This document shows, piece by piece, positions 41,579 to 51,400 of a stretch of 64,000 nt of DNA. The translations under genes and the position numbers were made by a program. The stretch's first letter is position 1, and each line of letters opens with the position of its first letter. A model generated the notes under the pieces. The model saw only the letters and a program-made list of their open reading frames with translations, did no database searches and was not told where the DNA came from. Source of the stretch: Eopsaltria australis (Eukaryota; Chordata; Aves; Passeriformes; Petroicidae); the NCBI GenBank assembly GCA_034509425.1, contig JAVTVJ010001200.1, forward strand, positions 124,001 through 188,000, read 5' to 3'.

Positions 41579-44500
41579 TCAGGGGCCCTGTGGGAGCACC
41601 AGGGCTTGCAGGATATCCGAGAGGGAGACGATCCCTTTAACCACATCGCTCTCATCCACCACCACCAGCCGGTGGACCTGGGGAGGGGGGACACAGGAGG
41701 GGCTGAGGGGGTGCAGGGACCCCAGCTCCCCCCCTCCCGACCCCCCGGCACCCCAGGACAGTTACCTCAGCCTCGACCAGGCGGTTGATGATGGTTTCCA
41801 GCGTCTCATGCTTGTAACACTTGAGGACGCCCTCGAAGTAGTGGGAGCGGTGCTGCAGTGCCCGAGTCACTGTCACATCCAGGTTGTTGTACGTCTTCTC
41901 AGCTGCCAGGTTCTGGGGTAGGGACAGGCATTGGGGACACAGCTGGGATTAGGGGACCCCCACCACCCCCCAGCATCCCCCTAGCCCAGGATTTTCCCCC
42001 ACCAGTACTCACAATAACATCGAATTTGGAGTAGATGTCCACCACCCGCCCTGCGGAGGGAGGGGAGCAGCTCAGCCACGTCCCTGGCGCTCCAGAGGGG
42101 ACACAGCCCCCAAGGAGGTGACCTGGGGACAGCCAAAGTGAGGACGGGACACCCTTACCTGAGTCATCGACCACGGGCAGCGCGGAGACGCGGTGCTGCA
42201 CGAAGATGCCCAGGGCCACATAGATTGGAGTGCTGGTGCCAACCACGGCGATGTTGCTGTAGGTGCCGATCTGCAGCTCCTCCAACGTCCGCGCCATGAA
42301 CTCGGGCTTGGGGACCTCTGCGATCTGTGAGGGGACAGTGCTGAGCCCAGGCCCAGGGGTCCTGGGGGTGAAAGCACAGAGAGCTGGGATGCAGAGCAGG
42401 GGGGGATGTGAGACCCGCAGGCGGGGGTGGGGGGGAGGGTCCGTGTGGAATCCTGAGGGTCCTTTGGCACCTGCAGTGTGTGGGGAGGAACCAGAGCTGT
42501 GCCCACCCAGAGCTGCTGGTACCTGGTGTGCAGGTACGTGGCACAGCCCAGGCTGGGGGTCTCAGAGTGACCCCTGGAGCAGCCTGGCCAAGGGTTCTGG
42601 GGCAGCTTTTGGCAAGGTCTGAGGTGGGGGTGTCAGGTCAGACCCTGGCACAGGAACCTGGCACAGCCCAGGCTGGCACTTGGTACAGCCTGGACTGGGA
42701 GTCCCAGGGTAGTACGTGGCACAGGCACAGGATGGGGGTCCTGGGGCAACCTTTGGCACAGTCTGGGCTGGGGATCCAAGGATGGTCCCTGGCACAGCCT
42801 GGGCTGGGGGTCCCAGGATGGCCCCTGGCACAGCCTGGGCTGGGGATCCCAGGATGGCCCCTGGCACAGCCCAGGCTGGGGGTCCCAGGATGGCCCCTGG
42901 CACAGCCCAGGCTGGGGATCCCAGGATGGTCCCTGGCACAGCCCAGGCTGGGGGTCCCAGGATGGCCCCTGGCACAGCCCAGGCTGGGGGTCCCAGGATG
43001 GCCCCTGGCACAGCCTGGGCTGGGGGTCCTGGGGCAGTACCTGGCACAGCCTGGGCTGAGAGGCTCAGGGTGGTACCTGGCACAGGGACCTGGCACAGCC
43101 CGGGCCAAGGGTCCTGGTTTGGCCCCCACCATCACCAAGGGGCAGAGACTTACAAAGAGCTTGAGGAACTTGAGGATGCGTTTGTGGGTGAGGATGTAGA
43201 GCGTGTTCCCCGAGTCGGGGTCGATGACGGGCAGGCGATGGATCTTGTTCCGGATCAGGGAGGAGACGGCGTCGAACAGGCTGTGGGGCACAAGGGAGGG
43301 GGAATTTGGGGTGTTCCCAGCAGTGCCCCCACCAGCTGTGCCCCTCTCCCTGCCCCCTGGGGTACCTGGCATTGGGGGAAATGCAGACCAGTGGCTTGAA
43401 GGAGTCTTGCAGATAAACCTCTGTGGGGAGAGGGGGAGTGAGGGGATGGGTGGGTGAGGGGCAGCACCGGGGGCTCCGGGCACACCGGGAAGGGCAGGAG
43501 GCAGCCAGCAGTGACCCCCTCACCTCTCCACGTCTCTATTTTATGTTCCTCCAGCTCATAGATCTGCACCTGAGAGGAGCAGGAGAAACCCGGATCACCC
43601 ACCCAGGGTCAGGTGGGGCAGGCAGAGCCCGACCTGAGCCCCTGGCAGACCCTGGCCCTCACCATGGGTGATTTGTAGTAGCGGTGCAGGATGTTGATGA
43701 AGTCGGTGATGGTCAGCATTCCTGGGGAGCAGGCAGCGTCAGGAGGGTCCTGCCAGCCCCCCTCAGTCCCCAGAGACCCCTGGCCCCCTCGCTCACCTAC
43801 AAAACTTTGCTTTTTGCTGTCCCAGAGCGGGGCTGCCCGGACACCGTTGGTGACCAGTGCGAAGAACGCCTTCTTCACCTGCAGGCACGGGGGTCAGGGA
43901 GCCCCAAAAGTGCCTCCCCGGCCCCCAAAGTGCCCCCCCGGCCCTGGCACACCTGCAGGGATGTGTCGAAGACGACCAGTTTGGAGCTGGTGGGGATCAG
44001 GTCGTAGCAGCGATGGGATTTCATGAAGGAGGTGTAGGCACCGCGGTGGGTGTCCCCTGGGGCGGCAGCGTGAGGGGGCACCCCAAAACCTGGAGCGCCC
44101 CAAAACCCGGGACGCCCCCAATCCCAGACACCGCAAATCCTGTGGCACCCCCAATCCTGGGACACCCCAAACCCCCTGACACCCCAAATCCCGGGACACA
44201 CCAATACCTGGGACACCCCAAACCCTCGAATGCCCCAAGTCCCGTTTCACTCCCAATTCCGGGCCACCCAGCTCAGGGCTCTGCGACACCCCTAACTCCG
44301 GGACATCAACCAATCATGGGGCACCCCAAATCCTGCGACACAAACTCAGGGCTCCGGGATACCCCAGACTCCGGGACAGGAGTCCCCCAGCTGCAGCCCT
44401 GCAGCCCTTGAGACACCCAAATCAACCTCCTGTGCCGGGACCCCCCCACACGCCGGGACCTCCCGGGCCTCCTTCGGAATCACCTTCCAGCCCCGGGGGG

Positions 44501-44646
44501 CTCAGCTCCGCCGGGCTCTCGGCGGCCGGGCCGGGGCCCGGGCCGGGGTCAGGCTCGGGATCCTGGGGACAGACACGGGGCAGGTCAGACGTGGTTCCCG
44601 ACCCCCCGTGTCCTCCCGGCCCCGCTGTCCCTCCCACAACCTCCAT
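41579..44646 (-). CDS. PRKAG1: AMP-activated protein kinase gamma-1 subunit
   Basis: This is the adenine-nucleotide-sensing subunit of AMPK, built from four CBS repeats that bind AMP, ADP or ATP. Eleven exons (44646-44484, 44056-43953, 43878-43797, 43721-43663, 43569-43524, 43420-43366, 43280-43154, 42324-42159, 42050-42013, 41912-41766, 41677-41579) join in frame to 361 residues; human gamma-1 is 331. Conserved stretches include [83 protein letters not shown] and the final [15 protein letters not shown]. The N-terminal 50 residues (MEVVGG then [15 protein letters not shown]) are longer and more G/P-rich than in mammals. An acceptor-like CCCCAG inside the first exon means the start could differ. 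Confidence 0.95.
42540..43115. repeat. ~36-bp minisatellite in a PRKAG1 intron
   Basis: Very regular units of CTGGCACAGCCTGGGCTGGG then GTCCCAGGATGGCCC repeat about fourteen times, with low divergence in 42,780-43,030. The array lies between the exons at 43,154-43,280 and 42,159-42,324. Being open in both directions, it makes long spurious frames. Confidence 0.92.
44060..44400. repeat. ~25-bp minisatellite in PRKAG1 intron 1
   Basis: Units of CACCCCAAATCCCGGGA with variants fill most of the 427-bp first intron. Confidence 0.75.
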
Positions 44647-44678
44647 GGGTCCCGCTCCGTCCCGAGGCGCCGCTGCCC

Positions 44679-44990
44679 CGCTTCCGCCCGGCCCTGGCCC
44701 CGCGGCCGCCCGGTTCCTGCTCCGCTTCCGCCCGGTTCCTGCTCCGCTTCCGCCCGGTTCCTGTCCCGCTTCCGCCCGGTTCCTGCTCCGCTTCCGCCCG
44801 GTTCCTGCTCCGCTTCCGCCCGGTTCCTGTCCCGCTTCCGCCCGGTTCTTGCCCCGCTTCCGCCCGGTTCCTGCTCCGCTTCCGCCCGGTTCCTGCTCCG
44901 CTTCCGCCCGGTTCTTGGCCTGCTCCCGCCCGGTTCCTGCCCCGCTTCCCCCCGGTTCTTGCCTCGCTTCCTGTCCCGCTCCCGCCCGGT
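44679..44990. promoter_or_regulatory. PRKAG1: 22-bp ETS-motif minisatellite at the PRKAG1 5' end
   Basis: Ten copies of CGCTTCCGCCCGG, mostly at 22-bp spacing with GTTCCTGCTC filler, lie directly upstream of the PRKAG1 start codon. A few decayed copies follow toward 44,990. On the PRKAG1 strand each unit reads CCGGGCGGAAGCG, with the ETS-family core CGGAAG. The array lies in the CpG island that serves as promoter. The interval 44,991-45,425 up to the KMT2D poly(A) site holds nothing else. Confidence 0.8.
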
Positions 44991-45431
44991 TCTAGGCCCC
45001 ACTCGGGCCCTGTTCCGGGTCCCGGTTCCGCCAGCACCACCCACGGGACTCGCGGCCGCCAGGAGCCCCTGCCCCTCCCGGGGGTCACGGGGGAGCCACT
45101 TTTGGCGGAGTCGGGAGTGTCACACGCGCGGGGACCCCCGGGGGTTCGGGGACACGGCGGACACACCGCGGGATGCCGCAGGGGAGGGGGAGCACGGGCG
45201 GGGGGGCTGTGACACACACGAGGGTCCCCAGGGAGGTGGGGACACACCTGGGGGAGAATCACTGATTTTGGGGGGGGGTCACATAGCCTGGGCTGGGGGG
45301 ACATGTGGGGACACCAAGCACCAGGCCAGGAGCGAGCTGTCCTCGGTTGAACCCCGTTGTCACCGCTGTCCCCTGCCCCCCCTGCCCAGACCCCCCCAGA
45401 AGGGACCAGGCGGCCTCGGCTTCTCACGCGC

Positions 45432-45437
45432 TTTATT
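45432..45437 (-). terminator. KMT2D: KMT2D poly(A) signal AATAAA
   Basis: TTTATT on the plus strand is AATAAA on the KMT2D strand. It closes a 3' UTR of about 1.9 kb and lies roughly 790 bp upstream of the PRKAG1 start, in tandem orientation. Confidence 0.7.
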
Positions 45438-45569
45438 TAAAATAACATCCAGTGGTTCCGGTATTGGTAAAAACGGGATTTCTACACGCCCCGGCCTATG
45501 TACAGCTCTGAAAGTTAAATTTCTCGTATATTTTCTGTTAAAACTTTCTCATCCCCCCCACTCGCGCTT

Positions 45570-45700
45570 TTCCTCTTTTTTTTTTTTCTTTTTTTTTCTT
45601 TTTTTAATTTCTTTTTTTTTTTTTTAAACATTTTTACCTTTAAACCTTTTTTTTTTTCCTTTTTTTTTTTTTTTTTTCTTTTTTCTTTTTTTTTTTTGGC
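45570..45700 (-). repeat. KMT2D: A-rich tract in the KMT2D 3' UTR
   Basis: About 130 bp of nearly pure T on the plus strand (T-runs of 9-18 with C, AA or GG breaks) give an A-rich tract in the mRNA, ending about 135 nt before the poly(A) signal. It is genomically encoded, not a tail. Confidence 0.85.
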
Positions 45701-46896
45701 AGCTTTGACGAGTTTGCGGAAGCAGCTTTTAAAGATCGGCCCCGGCCCCACTGCACCGGGGCGGGGGGGGGGGGGGGGAGGAAGGGGGCACCACCCCCCC
45801 CCCTCCTCCATCAGACCCCCCCCACCATCCTCCAGGAGCAGGAGGGTCCCTCCCTCCCTCTCTCCTCCCTCCCCCGCGCCGTGTTTGTGCGTTAAGAGAT
45901 CCCGGCGCCTCCCGGGGTCCTCCCCCGGAGTGGGGAGGGGGCGGGCGGGGACCCCGGGGGGGCCGCAGCCGGCGCGGGAGGGAGGGGGGGGCCCGGGGGT
46001 GTTAATGCCCACTCGCTGCTTCGCCCTCCGAGGCCGCCCCTGCCTGGCAGGAGGTTCCAGAGAGACCCCCCCCCCTGCTTCCCCACCCCCACCTCGGAGA
46101 CTGGGTTTAAAAAAAACCCCCCCCCCGTTTCGCCCCTGCACCCCAAATCTCAGCCCAGCAGAGCACAAAGAGCCCCCCCCCAGCCCCGTCTAGTATATAC
46201 AATATAAGGTATAAATAGATAAATAACCTTCCCCCCCCCCCAGTGCAGCCCCAGCTGTGGGGGGGCCAAGGGCGAGCGGGGTGGGGGGGGGGCTCCACTC
46301 GGCCCCTCCAGCCGTGGGGGCCACGTGTGAGAGAAGGAGGGGTCCCCACCCAGCCCCTCCAGCCCCCCACCAGAGCTGGGGGAGTGGGTCTGACCCCTCC
46401 CTCGGCCCCCCCATCCCCACCTCACACCTTGGCACGTCACACGGCTGGGACCTCCTGAGGGGGAGGACGAGGAGGGGGTGTCCCCGTGTCCCCCCTTCAA
46501 GGTGTCCTGACCAAGGGCCACATCTGAGGAGGGGGACAGGGGGAAGCCACATCCTCTGGAGCCCGAGGGAGAGGGAAAGACCTCCTCCTTAGAGGGGGGG
46601 TGGGGGGCAGGTTGGGATGGAGGGGGGCTCACATTTAAAAACAACAACAAATAAAAAGAAACAAATCTAACACTTAAAATGAGGTAGGTTTGGGTGCAGA
46701 AGCTCCTTGTGTCTGTCGGGGTCTTGGCTGCATCCCGCCGCCGCTCCGGGGTCTCGTCCACACGCACAAACAAAAAAAGAGATCAAAAGGAACCGAGAGC
46801 GAGCTCTGGCCGCCACCACGGGCGGGGCAGAGCCTGGATTGTCGAGCTCAAGGAGTCTGTGTTACCTTGGTAATTAGCGAGCAAATATTATTAGTT

Positions 46897-46998
46897 TCTA
46901 AAAAAAAAAAAAAAAAAAAAAAAAGAAAAAAAAAGAAAAAAAAAAAAAAACAAGAAACCAATAAAATAAAATAAAATAAAATAAAATAAAATTAAAAT
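46897..46998 (-). repeat. KMT2D: U-rich tract and (TTTTA)n in the KMT2D 3' UTR
   Basis: Plus-strand A-runs (46,897-46,951) and (AAATA)n (46,960-46,998) become U-rich in the mRNA, about 350 nt after the stop codon. The 3' UTR also has C- and G-runs near 45,760 and 46,230 and a (TA)n-like patch at 46,190-46,225. Confidence 0.85.
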
Positions 46999-47338
46999 AA
47001 TCGTTGTATCCAGACCGGCTCCGCACAATCGCTCCGGCCACGCTGGGCCTGGCGCAGCTCCCCCGTGGCTCCCCCACGAGGGAGGCAGGCAGGGGGTGGT
47101 GAAGGGGGCGTTTCTGAGCCCCCCCACTCCTTTTTTTTTTTTCTTCCTCGCAGGACGAAGCAAAGAAAACCCTGAGTTGCCAGTTCATCTGTCCGTCCGT
47201 CCCGCTCGGGCAGGGCCGGCAGCGCTGCAGCCGCTGCTCTCCCTCAGTGCCCGGCCGCCCCTGGCACCTCCTGCAGCCCTGGGGGGCTCGGCGAGGTCTC
47301 TGAGGCGGGGGTGGCAGCCCCCAGCTCCTTTTTCCCAG

Positions 47339-48483
47339 TTAGTTCATCCACTTCCTGCAATTCCAAGCTCCACAGTGGCAGGGGATCTTGTGCTGATCGT
47401 CCTCGAAGTCGAACTGGTAGTCGTAGGTGAGCTGGGAGGGAGAGGGGAGTCACCCAAAGCACAGAGCTCAGCCCTGCCACCTCCAGCCCCTCTCCCTGGG
47501 CCCCCCAGGACCCTCCCAGCACCCCCCCAGCACCCCCTCAGTCCCTCACTGACCTCCTCCCCCTTGGGGATGCGCCGGCTGGAGATGATGATGATCTTGT
47601 CCTCCTTGTCGAAGGTCACGACTTCGGCCACGCAGTTCGGGGCACACGAGTGGTTGATGTACCTGGGGGATGAGGGGGGTCAGCACCAACCCAAGCAGGA
47701 CAGATGGATGTCATGGCTCCCTCTGGGGGTGTCCCACCGCCCCAAAACCCCCTGTGCTCACCTGGCCGGGCCCCCCGTCAGCGTGGCGTCAATGACGTGC
47801 TCGTTGTTGATGCGGAACATGTAAATGCCACGGTTCTGCCACAGAGAGGAGGGGGTTGAGGGGTGCACTGAGGTCCCCACATCCCAGCTGAGTCAATGTC
47901 CACTACCCCACATCCCACTGGAGACCCTCAAATCCCTTATGAGTCCCTCCATGTCCCACCAGAACCCTAAATATCCCTCCAAAGTCCCTCCACATCCCGC
48001 CTGAGTCCCCCCAGGGGACTCAACATCCCACCCAAGCCCACCACATTCCACCCGAGCCCCCAACATCCCACCTGACTCCCGCCATGTCCTTCTCAAAGTT
48101 CCTCCATGCTCCACCAGAGCCCCCAACATGCCACCCAAGTCCCTCCACATCTTGCCCAAGTCCCCACACTGCCCCCAGCATCCCACCAGAGCCCCACCTG
48201 CTCCTCGTAGATCTTCTCCCGCCGGTTGGCCACCTCGTTGCGGATGATGGTGCCGATGTACTCGATGACCATCGTGTGCTTCTCGATGTCCTTGGCTGCG
48301 TAGAGCCCCAGCCCCTGGATGCGGGACCGCGCCAGGTACACGTTGTTCTTCCACTCCGTCTTCAGGCGCCGGTACTGGGAGGACTTGGAGTGCACAAACT
48401 GCTTGCTGTAGGGCGTGTTGGTCTCGCCCGTGAACGTGCTCTGGTAGGCCTTGGACATGCTTGTGCTGTTCAGGGTGTGGGGC
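47339..48483 (-). other. KMT2D: KMT2D SET and post-SET exons
   Basis: Four exons encode the catalytic end. NVYLARSRIQGLGLYAAKD opens the SET domain, and VIEYIGTIIRNE and YMFRINNEHVIDAT follow. YINHSCAPNC holds the NHSC cofactor-binding core, and LTYDYQF is the conserved tyrosine-bearing segment. CHCGAWNC plus the upstream cysteine forms the post-SET zinc site. Every key residue I can check is present, so the enzyme looks active. The 360-bp intron 47,836-48,197 holds imperfect ~35-bp CCACCNGAGCCCCCAACATC repeats. Confidence 0.95.
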
Positions 48484-51400
48484 CTTCCGGGAGGGGGACA
48501 AGAGGGGTTAGAGTTGAGGGATCCCCAGGGATCCCAGCTCTCCTGCTGGATCCCAGCTCTCCCAGTGAATTCTGGCCCTGCTTACCGCTTGTAGTGGGTG
48601 AGGATCTTGGGCTCGGAGCGGGCACAGCCGGTGGGGTTGATCATCAAGGGCAGCTCCATCAGGGGATGGCGCCCATAGCGGAACAGGTAGTTCTGGCAGC
48701 TCTCAACGCCTGGCAGCTGCAGAGGGGAACATGGAAGAACTGGGGTTCGAGAGGCAGCACCAGCACAGCCGCGTCCTTCCCCAGCAGGGTGGACCCCCAG
48801 TATGGAAGAGAGACCCCACACTGGACCCCTCAGCACCTACCGACTCAGCGATGCGCAGCACCGCGTGCACCGTGAGGCCAAAGAGCTCCTCGCCCTTCAG
48901 GTACTCGGGGAAGAGTCGCAGCATGTCGGCCTCCTTCCTCATCATGGCCACTGGCTCGATGATCCGGTTCCAGACAGCTGCCAAGGCGAGGGAGAACCAC
49001 AGATTAGACTGGAAAAGACCTCCAAGATCATTGAGTCCAAGTGACCAATTACCACCTCATCACCAGAGCAGAGAATTAAGTGCCACGGGTTGGAGATGGG
49101 GACCCAGTGGGGACCTCAAGCCACCTTCCACCCCACCCTCTGGTGTGTTCTGGTGTGGCTCGGCCACTGGGACAAAGGCTGGACACTGGCATCTCCCAAC
49201 TCCTTACCTTGTGGCGAGGAGTCAGAGAAGACAAGATCCTCCAGGCCCTGCTCGATGACCTGCACGACGAACTCGGGGCGCCCGTTGTTCTCGCAGATGG
49301 TGCAGCGGTAGCAGCAGCGGCGGTTGTTGGTCCGCAGGCTCCAGTAGATGCGCGTGGCCTCGTAGCCCACGGGGTAGAGGGCCGTGACGCTGTGGAAATC
49401 GGCCATCTGGTGTGGCAGCAGCTGCCCGATGGCGTGGAAGACCAAGCCACCCACGCGGAACATGTGGAGCCGCTCCCCGCGCTGGATGATGCTGGCGATC
49501 TGCTTCACCTCGTCCCGCTCGATGTAGACGCGGCGGAACACGGTGAAGCTGCTGAGCTCCTGCTCGCAGGGCCCCTTGAGCTTGTGCAGGGGACACAGCA
49601 TGGTCTTGTCCTTGAAGAACATGCACTTGGCGCGGATGGCGCAGGCGAAGTGGTACACGCTGGGGCAGCGGATGCGGTTGCAGCTGTTGGTGGCACCGGT
49701 TTTCTGGCACAGGGAGCACTTGGTGAGCAGCCCGCGGTGCAGTGCAACCTCCACATTGATCAGGGCCCCTCCCTGAGTCTCATACACCTCCGTGGACCAC
49801 AGGGCGCAGTTCAGGTGGACCCAGAGGTCGAGGTCAAGGTTGAGCAGGCGGGCCGGCCCGTCCGTGGCCCCGTCGCCCTCCTCGTGACAGAAGCAGCACT
49901 TGCGCAGGTCCTGCGGCACCTTTTCGGGGCGCAGCGTGGTGCCCAGCTTGTCGATGAACTCGGCGATTTCCTTGTCGCCGTCACGCTTGGCCCCCCCTTT
50001 CTGGATGGTGACGAGGAAGCGCAGCCGTTTCCAGCGCACCCCCTTCCACTTCTTCAGCCGCGGCCTCGCCTCATCCCCGTCCTCTGGAGGCCGTGAGCGC
50101 GGCTTGAAACGGGGCGGCGAGTGGGCGGCTGCGGCCCCTTCCTCCTGGGGGGCTGGCGAGGGGGCTGGTGGCAGCGGTGACAACGGGGCTGGGGCTGCCT
50201 CATGGGATGCCTCAGGGTCAGGGACCCTGGTGGGCTCAGCAGGGCTGGATGGGGAGGGAACGGAGGGGGACAGCGGGGGCGAGGGCTCCTGGGGCAGGAC
50301 AGAGAGCTGCCGCACGTCCAGGTTGGAGACGTTGTTGACGTAGCAGTGGTGAAGGGTCTTCTCAGGAGCAGGGCTCTCCTGTGGTGCAGGGAGGGGGGTA
50401 CGGGTCAGAGCACTGCAGGGATGGGGACCCCCAACCTCCCTGTGCATCACAAGGCAGGGTTCTTGGCCCTGCAGGGGCTCTGCAAGGACCCCTCAGCAAC
50501 CCACATGCCCCCAACCCTGCAAGGACCCCCTGGACTCTTTTCCTTGGACACTCAGCACCACCCCATGGGAGACCTGGCCCTCCAGGAAACACCCTGCAAT
50601 CACAGGGTGACATAATAAAGAGCCCCTGTACCTGCACCCCCACACAGCCACAGCCCTGGGGGTACCCCAACACCTCCCTCCCAAGCTCCCAGCCCTGGGG
50701 GCCCCCTCACACCACTGACCTGTCTGAGCAGCGTCAGGAGATCCAGCTCGCCCTTGAGGCTGTACCCTGGCAGCACCGCATCGAACTGCTTCAGCCACTC
50801 GGAGCTGCTGTCCGGCACCTTCCCAGCCAGCGCCTTCTCCTTCCCTCCGAGCATTCCTGGCAGAGGGATGGACAGCCCATGATGGGGGTCCCAGCGTGGG
50901 GACATGGGGGGCCATGGGGACAAGATGGACACTCACCAGCCATATCAGTCTCCACCTTCTTGGCCTCGACCACAGCAGCTCGCACAGGGCCGTCAGGGAA
51001 CAGTACCTCATAGGAGCTGGGGATCTTCATGCTCAGCAGCTCGGCCATGGCCACCATCACCCCGTTGAGATTCTAGGTGAGAGAAAGGCAGGATGGGTCC
51101 AGGGCGCCTCAGGTGCCAGTGTTGGGTCACTCCTGGGACTCCAAGGGTCCTGAATCCCCCCCATCCCCTCGCTCACCTTGGCAGCTGCTGCAGACACCGT
51201 CAGCATCACGGAGACCTCGCTGCTCTTGCCCTTCTCCCATGGGGCTCCTGGGCCTGCTGCCCCCACCTTCCCTGGTGGAGCCCCAAAGGGCTCTGCGACC
51301 TCATAGGGTTTTGTGTCGGGGAACACTGGTGTGGGGAGAGGGGGGTCAGAGCCGTGGGGAGCAAGGGTCAGAACTGTGCAGACCCAGCCCCACTGATAGA

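Noticed and set aside
46897..46998. A long A-run suggesting the tail of a retroposed gene copy
   Set aside because: It lies inside the KMT2D 3' UTR with no retrocopy body upstream and no target duplication. It is read as a simple-sequence tract, a U-tract in the mRNA.
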